From Pseudocercospora fijiensis CIRAD86 (lineage: Eukaryota > Ascomycota > Dothideomycetes > Mycosphaerellales > Mycosphaerellaceae): DNA of 64,000 nucleotides. Location of the stretch: the NCBI RefSeq assembly GCF_000340215.1, contig NW_006921536.1, positions 2,581,016-2,645,015 of the forward strand, given 5' to 3'. Positions 33,600 through 46,851 of the stretch are shown here, one piece after another. The position numbers and the translations under genes are program-made. The first letter of the stretch is position 1. The number at the start of each line of letters is the position of its first letter. The notes under the pieces were generated by a model, which saw only the letters and a program-made list of their open reading frames with translations, was not told the origin of the DNA and did not search any database.

Positions 33600-36500
33600 A
33601 CGGCCCTAGCCGCTATAATTGCCTCCTTGCCCCTACTAGTTAAATTAGTCGATAAGAGCCTAGGTCCGCGTCGCCTTAGCCTATATGTCCTAGCGGGTCT
33701 ATCGCTTATTCGGATTAGCTATAGGGTTCGTAGGCTGCTTTAAAGAAGATAGCTAAGGAGGCTGTTTCTTAGGGGTACTAAGCTGCTAGGAGTTAACGTT
33801 CGGGAGTACTCTACTAGGAGTAGAGACCTTCGAAGCGTAGGTAGTAGGTTTCGCTAAAGGGGCGCTAGACTGCCGCTAGTTAGTAGGAAGGTCTGCCTTA
33901 CTAGGTTCCTATTAGTATATAAATCCCTAGCCTCCCTAATTAAACTCCTCCCTAGTGTTAGGCGTAGGCTAATATCGGTAGAAATTATCCTAGTTTAGGC
34001 GTATATACCGATCTTCGCTATTGTTTAGGATGCAACTCTAGTCTTTTAAAGACTATATAAGAGCCTTAAAGAATGATTTCTCCCCGAAACGTTCCTACTC
34101 GAGCCGAATAACCTTACTTAACATCTTAGAGTATACCGACGCTATATCCTTGCGATACTGCTTTAAATAGTTCTCGAGTATATATAAGGAGCCTTCTTAG
34201 TTAAGGTTGCGAAAGAGTCTTCGAATATGTTACTATACCGTAGTATCGTCCTACTTTAATCGACCGACGAAGGCTTCCGAGATTAGGTTGTTATTACGTA
34301 GGCGCACTATAGCCGGGAACGCGTACGGAGGGGCACCGTACTTGTTTATAAGACTAGAGGGCGAGGTAGGGCTAGGAAGAAGGTCTCGATAGGCAGCGGC
34401 GAGTTCCTAAAACGTACCTCTAGCTTCGCAATCGAGCTTTCTAGTTACTAAGTCGTATCGGCAGAACTAGGGGAGTATAGTTATCCTCTTAGTATTCTTC
34501 GGTAATACCTAAGCGCCGTATAGAAGGTAGGGAAGGGTTAGGCGTACTCTAAGGGCACCGACCGGGTACTACTCCTAGCCTATATTTCGACACTTGCCTT
34601 TTAGCTCGTTCTTAATAAAGTTATTAAGGGTATTCTCTATCTTAGTGTTTAGGTAGTATGTATTATAGTTAATAGAGAGAATATAACCTCGAGGGGCGTA
34701 TATAGGGCCTTTTTCCTAGCGAAGGATCTTAAGTTCCTTATACTATTTATTAAAGACTTCTAGTTAGTAGATCCTAGCGAAGACCTTCGTAGTAGTCTCT
34801 ACCGTTTTAGGAAGGAAGGATACGGAGCCTTAAACTTAGTTTATAGCAATGCCTTCTTAGAGATCGAGAGGGTGCTAGTTAATATAGGCAAACTCGGTCG
34901 AACCGCCGTTACTAGGTTGAGTTATCTTAGCGTAGTACGAGTAGGAGATTAGGTTAAGAGCGTAGTTAGGGCGGGTAAGGCCGTAGAGGAGCTAGTAGAT
35001 AGGGTCTCCTTAGCAGATCTGCTAGAACCTAGAATAGAAGGCGGTTCGAAGCCAACCCTTATTCGAGACTCCGTTAACTATACGCTAATACTAAAGGTAC
35101 ATTGCAGCCTCTAGCTTAAACTAGTTAGATAGGGACATCTTTCCGAAGGGCAGAGGGGCCGCGGCGACTTCGACTTTCTTATTATTATACTAACCGAAGA
35201 CGGCCGCTCTATATAGTTTAGTAGAGCCTTTATCGCTCGTAATACTATCTAAGGTAATAGTACTATCTCTTGCCTAGGCATCCTAGCTAGCCTTTGTTAT
35301 TACTCCTATACGGGAGAAGGCCTTACGAATCTTAGCAGCAATCGCTAGAGTAACGCGTTTAATAGTTAAAGGGTTGTATGTCTTGTTCTCGTAACTATAG
35401 GCCTTAGGGAAAAAGCGATATAGTCTAAGGTAGTCGCTAGGGATAGGAGGACGGCGAGTCTTCCGAAACAGGTTAGGTCTCTTATTTCGAAGGCAGAGAA
35501 GGTCGTTCCGGTACTTATATCTAGGGCTACTTAAGGTTTCTATTATCTGCTCTCGACTAACTTTTCCTCGAAACCTAACTACTATCCTAAACAGGTAGCG
35601 GGTATAAGTATAGCAAGGCGGGTAAGGGGCAGTTATAACTAGGGCAATTGCTCTTCCCTACGTAGCGTTATTAGATTTACTATCGTACTATATTAAAGCA
35701 CTACAGTCGGCTTCCGAGAATCTATTATAGCTATAGTAGGCTAGGCTGTTTCTAATATAAGTGTCCTTATCGGGGGTCAGCTCCTTATAGTATATAGTGC
35801 CTCTCCGCTTAGGTCCTAAGGCATTAAGGTCGTCGGTTAGGTTCTCCTCGAGGGGTACGGTAAGATCTCTACTCGGCTTATTAAGTCTATTCGATCTGCG
35901 GGTCCTTCCTAGAGGGGGAATAGGCGTAGTAGTCCGAATTCGACGAGTAGGCGGAGCCCCTAGAGTAAGGCTATTATTACTACTCCTACTACTAGTCCGA
36001 TCGGGTAGTAAAGCAGAGTTTTCGACTAAGAGATTAGGGCGAGTCGTATTACGTTATAGAGGCGTATTTTAGCGGGAGCCGATAGGCTAAGTAGGGCGAG
36101 CGGGTAATAGCTACTAGTTGTCCTATCTAGATAGAGGGTCGCTAGCCGGGTTATATACAACTAGTAATCTAATAGGTATACTAATTCGCTTATATATACC
36201 TATACGGGATCGAGGGACATTAAGCCCTAGGGTCCTAGAAGTAGTACCTTTAATATAGCTACCTAGCGGTCTCGAAAAAGGGCGCCCGTCGGGGGTAATA
36301 GCAATTATAGGAGGGCCTTCGTATTAGCTAATTCGAATACTAATAGCCTTAAGCTTCGCCTTACTAGCCTCCGATCTCTAGGAGAAGAATTTATTCTTAC
36401 CCTCCTTACGAGTGTCGTCCTCCTTATCTACTATATAGTCCTTAGTAGTAATAGTAACGGTATTAATATCTGCCCGTCCCTATCTCGCCCTAAGCGTTCG

Positions 36501-37200
36501 GCGGTATAGGTAATTGCTTAGGATACGAAGAACAAGCTAAATTTCGGAAACCTAGCTAGCGTCCTTAAAGTTTATATAGTTGTTAAGCTTTCTATCCTTC
36601 TATAGCCTAAAGACTCGAGCTATTTCTTTTGCGGTATTACCTCGGATATTATAGAGGTCTAGATAGTTCCTAAAGAATATAGGACTGTTAGTAATATCGT
36701 TCTTACGGCGATCTTCCGTAGCCTTCCTACGAGTAGCGGCGGCTTATAGGGTAGCAAATTCGTTACCTATATACTGCTCGAGGGCCTATACTATAGTAGA
36801 TCCTCGGGTACGAAGAATATCTCCTATTTCTTTCGGTAGTCCTTTAAAGAGCGCCTCCTTAAGCCGATAATAGGTTAGCTCGGTGCCTTTAATAAAGTTG
36901 TTAATACTTCCTAGGTTGTCGTAGATTATATCTACTTTAGTTTAGCAGGATAGGTTAGCGGATTAAAGATATTATACCTATTCGAGTAGGGTGTTGTAAT
37001 TGCTTAGTCGCTAGTCGGAAGGAAGGTAGGAAATGCCGCTATAGGCTACGCTCGTAATAAGGTCTCGACTAGAGGCTTCTACTATTACGCGCTTGCGAGG
37101 CGGTAGGGGGGTTTTGCGTATTAGGTCGCGTAGAGGAGGTAGGGGTTTGTCGGTCTTTAATAGTTAATTAAGGAGGGTAGTGTTTGCTATAAGCGCCTAT
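33600..37200 (-). pseudogene. Third ORF block of the 14.1-kb element, family unknown
   Basis: About 1150 codons on the minus strand, readable when TAG is taken as sense. The N-terminal half contains a helical stretch (FIKGTELTYYRLKEALFKGL, about 36860-36920) and a Lys-rich segment (KEDDTRKEGKNKFF). The C-terminal half has several conserved-looking runs: ITQPSNGGSTEFAYIN (about 34890-34940), VQGSVSFLPKTVETTTKVFA (about 34790-34850), GPIYAPRGYILSINYNTYYL (about 34650-34710), and a Cys/Trp-poor domain to about 33950. The QGSVS strand followed by a possible G-x-H position faintly recalls 2-oxoglutarate dioxygenase folds, but the metal ligands cannot be placed, so I do not assign it. It is not a known gag, pol or envelope module. 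Confidence 0.5.
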
Positions 37201-37598
37201 CGCTTTATCGAGGAAAGGGCGGTGTAGGTATATTTATTTATAAAGAAGTTTAGGCGCGAGAAAGATCGCCTTTTTATCGTAGTAATAGCGCGGGTACGCG
37301 GGAAGGGACGGGAGGCACCTGCCTTACGCGTATACGCGCGTTTGTATATAAATCCGAAAATAAGGCGCGTGTCCTAAAGGAAGTAAAGGGTTAGTAGTAG
37401 GCAGCGGCGATATCTCTAGAGGCCTAGGTAATTCGCGTAGTAGCGAGATCTAAGGGCGTAGGACTAGAGCACTTAGATCTAGGGAGTTAGGTATTATATA
37501 ACGCACTAACCCCTCCGCTTTAACCCCTACCGCATTGGGGCATAGTTATAAGGGCTCCTCCGGGCAGTATAGGGGTAGTAGTAGTAGTCGCAATGTAT

Positions 37599-37614
37599 CC
37601 TAGCTAGCTAGCTA
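37599..37614. repeat. Border motif 2 of the 14.1-kb element
   Basis: CCTAGCTAGCTAGCTA followed by ctatagg, between the pol block and the third ORF block. Its flanks match border motif 1 over 24 bp. Confidence 0.7.
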
Positions 37615-37649
37615 CTATAGGCGGGAGCTCCCGGGATTCTTAGAAATCT

Positions 37650-40600
37650 CGACATATCGGCCGGCGTAGGCTATAGAAATAATATAAAGGAAAGCTTTTT
37701 AAATAAAGGAAATCTTTAAGGTTAGGTAAGGTTTTCCTAGGCTTACTCCGTAGGGTAGGCTTCGGTTTTAGTAAGCTAGGCGCGACGTAGAGCTTCTAGT
37801 AGGTCCCCTTTTACCGAGTTAAAATTATTTACTCGCTCCGCGGATAGGCTAGTACTTAGACTACCCCGGGGAGTAGGTCTAGGGATATTATTAAGAATAG
37901 GGGCTCCTTACTAAAGCCCCTACCCTCGTCGGTAGTAGTATAAAGAAAAAGAAGCAACGATAGGGCTCTAGTAGTAGTACTCTATCCGGCTACTAATATA
38001 TAAAGGGACAATCGATCCTAGTATACGTCGATAATCCGTTTAAATGCGCGAATAAGGGTATTAGCGAGTAAAAAATTCGGTGTAAGGCGAGTAAATAGGA
38101 GCAAAAGGGAGGCTATACGCGAGTAGTTATAGGTTTATCGGGCCTACTAAGGTAGTAGTAGTCTATTTTCGTTGTATTCTATAGCCTACTCCGCTTCTAA
38201 GGGTTCGTTAAAAGCTCCGGGGTTTAAGCCTAGGCCCTTAGAGTTAGCGGTATAGCGGAGCTCCTCTTATTCGATCTAGGTAAGCCGAAGCCTATCTCGT
38301 ATTCTTATTAAGGACAGCCTATATTCGTTGTCCCCCTAGTTCGCAACGTTGTCTATAGCCTCCTAGGCGAGAAATCCAATACCTCGCCGCCTATATAGGT
38401 TAGTATATACTAAGGCAGCAAGGCTAGTTTCTACTAGGGCCTTAAGGAGATATAGGTTGTATTCGAACTTTAATATATTTATCTCGTTATAGACCTAGAC
38501 TCTCTAAGTCGTCTACTAGCTAGGGTCTCGCTATAGTACTAGTCGAAAGCTAGGGTCCTAGGTAAGCCTCGGAAGAGCGCTAACGTAGTAGGCTTGTTCG
38601 TATAGGTCCTACCTTCTATATAGAATTGCTATCTAGCCGAATCTATAGTATTAAGCTAAAGACTAGGTTACCCCTCCCTAGGTAAATAGGGCTAGGTAAT
38701 TAAAAGCTAGAAAACTATTAGGTTCGGTCGAGCTATTAAAGAAGAGATAGTTATTCGAATAATCTTCTATAAGGGGTACGCTAAGAAGGTCTCGTATTAG
38801 GTTGTTAATCTAAGAGATAGGATCGACTTTAGGGTCGACTCGGTATATAGCTATAGTATAGGCTTAAAAGGCTCGCCTTTACTCCTCCCTAGGAAGGGAT
38901 ATAATCGTATAGACGTCTATATCCCTTTCTTTACCGGACTTAGCATTAGACTAGCTATCGTCCCTAGACTTAGAGGACTTAGACTAGCTATCTCTATCTA
39001 CCTCGACTTCTTTATTAATAGGTTCGTTGTTCGTCGTAGCAGCGTTTTTACCCGAGATCCGGTTAGGCCGGAATAGAGGTACTTCCTTTAGTCGATCGCG
39101 TAGAAAGGTAATAGCTAGATTAGCCCTATTAAGTTCCGTAAGGTAGTACGAGGTCCTAGAGGCAGTAATCCCTATAATACGAAAGGGGCCCTTCTAGCGA
39201 AAAGCAAGCTTACTAGACCTCGAGTGCTCGATTTCGCTCCTAGTAATAAGTATAAGGGATCTAATCTTAAGGGGAGCGTTAGACACTGCTCCCTTTTTGT
39301 CGTACTAGCGAGTATTCTCCTCGCGCGTCCTTTTTAGCCGAAGGGTCGCCTCTTCGTTGTTATTAGGTATATATACTAGTTGCTAAGTACGGTATATAAG
39401 TAACGAGGTAGTGTCGCGTATAGTATCCTAGTCGACTTTTTAGAAGGTCCGGTAGGCATTCTCGATAGGAAGGATAACGTCGGCCCCTCTATATATAACC
39501 TCTATAGGCGTTTTTCTAGTCGTTCGTCGGTATATCGTTCGGTCGGCCTATAGGACAGGTAGGACGTGTTTCCTCTAACCCTTTATAGTGCCGTTAGTTA
39601 GTTTAGAAAGGGCAGCTAGGATAGGTCGGTTTCTAACTTCGATTTAACTATTTGCCTTCGGATAGTATAGGGAAATCCGTATCCGGTACGTAGCTATTCG
39701 CTTAAGCAATTCCTTAGTATCCTTCCGATTCTTAGATCCGTTATCTATAACGAATTTATCCGAACAGCTATATCGGCAATAGACCTCTTTATATAGGAAC
39801 TTAGCTATTTGCTATATACTAACCGACTTGCCCGAGTAGTTAAATATCCTCCCCTCTACCTAGCCGCTAACAACCTTACGCGCTAAGGCAATAGACCCCT
39901 TATTGTCGACATAAAGTATATCGGCAACCTAGCGACGGCTAACAACTCGAATATAGGTAGAGTAAAGCGTCCTAGCAATCTTATATCCCTCCCGTATTCG
40001 GTATATACGATAGGACCGAACCTATATAGCGATTTAGGACTATATCCTATACTAGAAGTACCTTTTCGAGGCTAGATAGTATACTGCCTCCCGGCCTTTA
40101 TAGCTATAATCCTCGTAAAGTAATTAGATAATTTCCTCCCTAGCCTTTTCGCTATTAATTACTCGTTAAAGGGGACAATTCGGATAACGCTAGTAGAAAA
40201 GGAGCCGATCCTTAATAATATACTTCTAGGTAGTACGTCGAACTCTTCGGGCTTCGCTTCGAGAGATGCCTTACGGGAAGCGAAGGGTCGATTTAAAGTA
40301 TCCGATAAGAAGCGATTCTCGAGACTAGTATTCGTCCTCGTTAAGGAAGCTAGACTTAGCTAAGGGATCGATAGGCTTAGTCTATACTATACTATAAAAG
40401 AAGTCGTTGTCGATTATGTTATCGTCGTCGATTTAGTTATCTCGTTCGGCGATGTCTTCTTTAGTAGGGTTACGACGGGATAGACTATTAGCCGTAGAGT
40501 GCTTTCGCCCGGGGATATACTTAACTTCGAAGTCGAATAGTCGGATCTAGGCTACCTAGCGAGCTATTACCGAGTTAGGGAGGTCCGAGGCGGATTTATT

Positions 40601-42630
40601 AAGCTAGTAGACAAGGGTAGCAGCATCGATTTCGATCCGAAAGTACTACCTAACGAGATACTTCTTAAACTTCTTTAGTAGTTTAAGTACGGTAAAGCAC
40701 TCTCGTTTGCTAGTATTATATCGGGCTTTACTTTCGGTCTAAAGACCGCTTTCGTACCGAATAGGGTAACGCTTCTTTGTATTATCCCTTTCGTACTAGT
40801 TTAGGCTACTACTATATCCGGATCTACTCGCGTCTAATAGAAGGATAATTAACCTAGTACCCTTAGTATAATCGATCGAGACAAGAGTAGGGATAGTAGT
40901 TAGCGCAGCCTTTAAGGTATCTATAGCGACTTGCTAATCCGGTCCCTATAAGAATTCGATATCGGCCTTTAGGAGGTAGAAGAGTAGTCTTACTATTATT
41001 ACGAAGCCCTCGATCTAGATACGGTAGTAGACACAAACCCTAAGGAAGGCCTATACGCTAGACTAGTTCTTAGGCACTAGCTATGCGACAATCTTTGCAA
41101 CTTTCTCTATATTAGGGTGTCTTCCGGAAATATTAATAACGTAGCCGATACATTTTAGCTTTTTATAGAGGAACTAAGATTTTAGACCTAAAACAGTATA
41201 CCTAGCACGCTTAATGTCTATAAGAATGCTATCTATCTATTAAATGTGCTTAGTAACGAATCTTCTTAGGCTAGGTTCGACCTCTTTATTATTATATCGG
41301 GTCTTCGGGCCCTTAATACTAATGTCGTCGACAAACGGCCTCGTACGGTAGGAAATATAATTAAAAAGGATTCTTATTACTATTCGGACAAACTAGGTAA
41401 CGGAGTTTGTTGCTCCTTACGGAAGGGTAGTTATTCGTATAAGGCTAAGCGGGGTATTAAAGGCAGTTATATCTCGATCGGCTTCGTAAAGCGGGACTTA
41501 GTCGTATCTAGAAAAGAAATCGATTAGGGACGAGATAGTATAGTTAGCAAAATCCTCGGTAAAGCTATTAGTATTAGGAGGAAGGTTTCCGTCCCGTATT
41601 ATGTAGCGGTTTAGCTCTATAGTAGCGTTAATTAGGCGATAGTTCTTAGTTCCTTTCTTCTAGACTAAGAACTATAGGTTCCGGTATACTCCTTCGCTAA
41701 CTTTAAGTACCCTATTCGCAATTCGCTCTCGGATTATTTCTTCTATAATATTTACTAGGCTAGGCTAGAGGCGGAAGGTTGGTTTTCTCTAAGGTTTATA
41801 GGGAATTGTTCGGATCTATTAGGGAGGTACTATATCCGCGTCGACCCTTCTAATTTCGGCAAAGCTCTAGGTAAGGGCTTTTTCCCTATTATAGAGTATT
41901 TCGTAGAACAGATCTAGCTCCTTAGGAAGAAGTTCTATTCTAATAAGAAGCTTTGCTTTCCTTTCCTTAGTTAAGCGCGAGCTACGTAGTATATCTAAGA
42001 ACTTCTTAATTAGGTACTTCTGGTTATATAGCCCGGTTCTAGGCGAAAGCAACGCTTCTCGAGCAAGCCGTTTCTTTTTCTAGTAAGGGTTACTACCGGT
42101 CGTTATACTCCCGGTTATCGTAGTGCTAGCTTCTATAGGTCTTACTTTGTCTGCCTTTTTCTTATATATACTATAAACTCCGACCGTACGGCTAGTATCC
42201 GAATCTTCCTTAAGCATTTTCTTAATAGATAGTAGCTAGGTAGGGAACCTTCGAAAGCTCTAAAACCTATAGTGCCGCTTATGCTAGTTATAAAACCTAT
42301 TCGCTTCCGACTGCCAAAGGATTGCCGCCTAGTCGTTACGAGTTATAGGTTCGAGAATTGCCTCCGTACGCCCGAGCTAGGTAAGGCTAATCGTCGGGTA
42401 TAGCTAGGAAGGATCTTCGAGAAAGGACTAGCGTTATATAGCTAGGACCGGTACGTCGTCGTATACCCGCTCCTAGATAGAGTGCCTAGCTAAGCGGCTT
42501 TTATATAGGGTACTACTAGAGAGCAATTGCGGGGACGCGGGAATGCCGGGGCTAGCGGGAATGCTAGGACAAGCCGGGGCTAGTCTAAGCGAGGTCGGAA
42601 AAGGTAGTAGGAGCGGGGGCGGGCCGACTA
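37650..42630 (-). pseudogene. Pol of the 14.1-kb element (RIP-killed)
   Basis: Reverse transcriptase about 41860-41280: NYRLINATIELNRYIIRDGN, then the catalytic box FVDDISIKGPK (41305-41340), still with both Asp residues. RNase H about 40950-40500 (tail KYIPGRKHSTANSLSRR). Integrase about 40200-39150, with DKFVIDNGSKNRKDTKELLK and a basic end. RT, RNase H, integrase order is Ty3/Gypsy. Minus-strand sequence from 38900 to 37650 still reads as protein with TAG-only stops and may be a C-terminal extension or separate ORF. The GKK/GPK-type motif after the RT box is shared by a group of long fungal Gypsy elements (from memory). Confidence 0.85.
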
Positions 42631-42648
42631 CTAGACTAATTAATATAC

Positions 42649-42664
42649 CCTAGCTAGCTAGCTA
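42649..42664. repeat. Border motif 3 of the 14.1-kb element
   Basis: CCTAGCTAGCTAGCTA followed by gcataccc, between the gag-protease block and pol. Confidence 0.7.
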
Positions 42665-42719
42665 GCATACCCTAGGGTTACTATCCTCCTTGCTATATAG
42701 CCCTATAACAATATTTCTT

Positions 42720-45700
42720 ATTAAACAATAGGTCGTAACGGTACGTATAATATTCCTACCTAGCGGTTTCGAAAAAGGGGCAGACTCGACGCTAGTTTCT
42801 CGTCCGCTACCTAGTTTTTTAACTACTAGGTATTATTACGACTAAGGAGCTCCTTAAGTAGGATACAATTCTTAGAGCTAGTAAGGGTAGTAAAGGTAGT
42901 AGAGCGGCCCCCGCGCGTAGAAATAGTTCCTTCCTAGGAGCCGTCGTCTATATTTCGAGCGATAAGGCGGTTCTTACGAGCCTACGGGCGACTAAGAATA
43001 ATAGGGAGGTCGTTATCCCCTAGGGGTGTAATAAGGAAGTCGGTTTTATACTCGACATTAAAGGTAGAGACAGGAACGGAAGTGCTAATACCGATAAATT
43101 TAGCTCTTCCTCTAGCTCCTCGCATATTTAAAATAAGACCCTTTAAAAGAGCAAGGCTAGCTCGCTATAGGAACTTCGCGTTTAATATGTTCCCCTTAGA
43201 GCCTTTATTAATAAGAGCGCGGATCTTAAGGCACCTATTAATAGTAATAGTAATATACGGACTAGGAACAAGGGCGAAGTTGTCGTCGACTAATAAGAGG
43301 CGAATCTAGCTAGGGTCGATATAGAGCATCTCGTTAGGCAGGGCGTCTACCCCGGATAAAATAACCTATACTATATAGCAATTAAGTCTGTTTCTCTAGC
43401 TAATCGAATTAGGGTCCCGGATAACCTCTCTGTTAGCGGCCTCGTATTCCTCGTAGCTTTCTTCCTCGTTAAGGCTAGTAAAGAACTCCCGGGCGGAGGT
43501 AAGGACTAGAATAGGGTAGTCTTTAGGCCGCCTAGGTCTACCTTTCCTAGCAGCTAAGGTAGCTACCCTACCTGCTATTTCTATAATCTAGTAAGGGATC
43601 TTATCGGTTTTATCCTTTTCTAGCTCCCGAATTCTTATAGCAAGCGCGTTGTCGTTTAGCTAGCGTGCAACGAGCTTTTAATACTCCGGAATGTAGGCGA
43701 GGGCCTTAGCATTGCTAAGCTATATACCGTTCCTACTAAGGAATTTCTTTACCTAAAAGTCGGGGTCCTTATAGTGTTTCTAAAGATTCTTTATAATGTT
43801 AGTTGTCTTAGGCTCTTTCCGCGTAGCTCTCTACCGGCTCGGAGGGTTTACCCCCTTCGATAGTTCTTTAGCGGCAGGCTTCGAGGTAGGCGGTAGTACG
43901 TTATCTATTTCCTAATTACTATCCTTAGGTAGGCTAGCGTTACTATTTAAGGATTTAGTAGTAGGCTGCCTATAGGTACTAGAAGGGCTAGTAGTAGGGG
44001 TTTTATAACTAACCGTTTCCTTAGACTAGGCTCCTACTCTTAGAGGTAGTAGGCTCGTAGACCTTTAAGTAGTTCTTCGAAGCTAGGTTTATTTACGAAT
44101 TGCTTCCTCTGCCTCGCGAACGCTAAGCCCTTAAACTACGTTACGAATGCCCTTAGTCTTCGTAGTACCTTTCTACTTAGTAGTAGCTTTCCGGATCCGA
44201 TTTATGTCGGCAATAGCGGTAACGAGAAGACTATTCCTAAGCGGTGCGTCCTAGCTACGAGTATAGGCAAGGGTATCTATAACTATAGCCGCCTCGTAGT
44301 CGCTAAAATCTAGCTCTTTATCGGCCTCCTCGACTATACCTAGATCGTAGGGCCTTTAGTATAGTATAACCCGCCTAGTAGTAGTAGGGGCAGCAGTAGG
44401 GGCAGGAAGGCCGTTTCGAGTATCGTTTGAAGCGATCCCTCCGTAGGGATTTCCCGGAGATCTTAAAGGTAGAGGGGGAAGAGTAGAAGGAATTATCGGA
44501 GCTAGGGCTCGAGGAGTCGGAACTCGAGGGCCTAGTTAAGCTATAGCACTAGGGGCTATAGTTCGCCTTAGTTACTAAGAAGGATAGTTAAATTGTTTTC
44601 GAAGGGCTTCTATTCTAAATTTAGGTAGGAAAACAATCTCCTACTAGTAATAGGCCTCGAGGAGAGGAAGTATAATAGCGAGCTTTAGGAGGGTAGGACT
44701 ATTACGGAAGCAGAATAGGGTAGCGTATAGTATACCTAGGGGCCCGAAGTACTACGCACGGTCCCGAATATAGTAGAACCCTTAGTCTTATATATACCGG
44801 TAGGGCCTACAGTTTAGACGAAGGTAGCCTTTAGCTCCGTAATAGTAATAGCGACCCTCTATACTAGGGATAGATTAAAAGGCAAAGGCATCGAAGGTTA
44901 GCCCTTATACAAACTAGTTGTTATATATCTAAGTTGTAGGGGTATTGTCGCTCTAGAGGGGATAGAGGCGCTATAAGGCATACGAATCGGTATTAGTATT
45001 AACTAGACCTATAGTAGGGCCCCTCTAATTGTCTCGGGAGAGGACGTAAAGTTTCAGTTCTTAGAACTGCTTAATAAGGTCGTCGATACTAGGGTCCGTA
45101 ACTAGCTTAAGGGCTACCCCCTATCGCTAGACATCTAGGGTAGGGCGTATACTTAGCATTCTTTTCTTAACTGTCTCTCGTAGCTCTTTTAAATAGCTAC
45201 TATCGTTACTAGTAAGGAGCGAGAAGCCCTATCGGCTACGAGCTAGGTCGTACCTAGTACGATAAATCTATTCGAAGTCGGTATAGGATTCCTTATCGTA
45301 AGGGTAGATACTACATTTCTCGTAGATCCGAGGCATAATAGTAGGCATAGAGCCTCCTAAGCCCTTTAGAAACAGACGGCTCCTCGTAATATTATTAAGA
45401 AGCCTCCTCGGTATCCCTTTAGCGATGCTATAGAAGTCCTAGCAAAAGCGAAGGGCATCGCTCTTAGCCGTTTATCTAGTATATAGCTATTTAAGGTATT
45501 CGCGGGAGTTTAGCCGAACCGCGACATCCTAGTTAGTAAACTCGCGTTTGAACTTCTTTAAGAAGGCTTCCTACGTAAGAGGCTTACTACCTAGGAGCCG
45601 AGCAACTCGGGGTCGGATGCTAGTTTTACAATTAGCTATAAGGAGCTTTACCGTAGTAGCCGTTTTAGCCCTTAGATAGTATCGCTTAAGGATAGTAGAA

Positions 45701-46260
45701 AACCTTTTAACAAAGTTAGTAGCGTTTTCTCTAGTAAAGAGGGGGTTCTTAACGGTCCCTAGGAGGGGCATCTACGGCTTCAAGTCCGAGAAGGCCTAAA
45801 GAAGACCTTAGAGAAGTTAAGGGGATAGCCCTCCGGTTGCCTAGATAAGCTACTAGGGGACTTCTCGAGTACCGCCCTCCTAGGTAGTGCCTCCTTAAGC
45901 CGCTTCTCTATTTTCTATACTAGTATCCTTATCGCTTCCCGAGGCCGTAGTCCTCTCGGTATCCGAGTTAGTGTCGAGGTAGTTGCGAATAAAGTTTAGA
46001 GGTAGGTCTCGGTAGGTACCGGTATTAGAGGGGGCCTATAAAGGCGGCTCCGCTAAGGTAGGGTTGTTATTGTTTTCTTAGGAGCTTATCTCGTCGATAG
46101 AATAAACAATTTATAGAAGACGATAAACGATTAGAATAAATAGGAAGGATACAGTATCGATAAAATTAGATAGGTTACTAGGTATACTTAGGGTAAGGAG
46201 GGAGCGTAGACGGGCTATAGCGTACTTTGTAGTACGTGTCGCGTCTATGTCCTCGAAGCA
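42720..46260 (-). pseudogene. Gag-protease of the 14.1-kb element (RIP-killed)
   Basis: About 1180 codons read with TAG as sense. A capsid-like helical region lies around 45780-45100 (VKRFSTILKRYYLRAKTATT is part of it), followed by a Pro/Thr-rich linker (about 44560-44400). The aspartic protease core RALINKGSKGNILNAKFL (about 43170-43220) has Asn where the catalytic Asp should be, explained by TpG to TpA in GAT. No zinc knuckle could be recovered. Confidence 0.7.
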
Positions 46261-46317
46261 AGGGGAGAGTAGGCGGTAGTCCGTATATATATAGAATAAA
46301 GGGGGCGGCGAATGTTA

Positions 46318-46333
46318 CCTAGCTAGCTAGCTA
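46318..46333. repeat. Border motif 4 of the 14.1-kb element
   Basis: CCTAGCTAGCTAGCTA followed by gcataccc, between the 5' LTR side and the start of gag. Its right flank matches border motif 3. Confidence 0.7.
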
Positions 46334-46851
46334 GCATACCCGCTATACCCGTTCTAGGCCCCCTTTATTCCTCTCTATTAATTTCTATTAACTCGCAGTA
46401 TACCGATTACGGCACCGCGGAAGGGTCGTAATAGCCCGGAAGGGAGTTTTAAGTTAGGCTCGCGCCGATTAGCGGAAGGGATAGGGGGCTATCGACTTTT
46501 CGGGGTTCTTCGTATCCCTATCTCTAGTTTCTTATAGCGGGCTCTTAGGTTTCTTTCTATATAGGTCGTTTCTTATAAGGTCCCGCCTGCTATAGATAGG
46601 TAGGGAGTCGTAACATTCGTAAACAGTATTTCCTTTTGCTTTAAGTCGGTAACGGTATTCCTTTTGCTTTAAGTCGGTAACGGTTTATTAGTAGTAGGAC
46701 GTCTCGATACTACTAAGGTCTTTTTAGCGGTAGTATTATATTAGTAGTATAGTCCTCGCTCTAGGCGAAGGCTATAAACGTTTCTTCTTAACTATATATA
46801 TACCTGTACCTTTAAATGAATAAAGATAGCCCTACCTTCGGCTCTAGAAAA

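Noticed and set aside
35797..36072. 91-codon plus-strand ORF in the 14.1-kb element
   Set aside because: Antisense to the third ORF block; Leu/Arg-rich composition is typical of a shadow frame.
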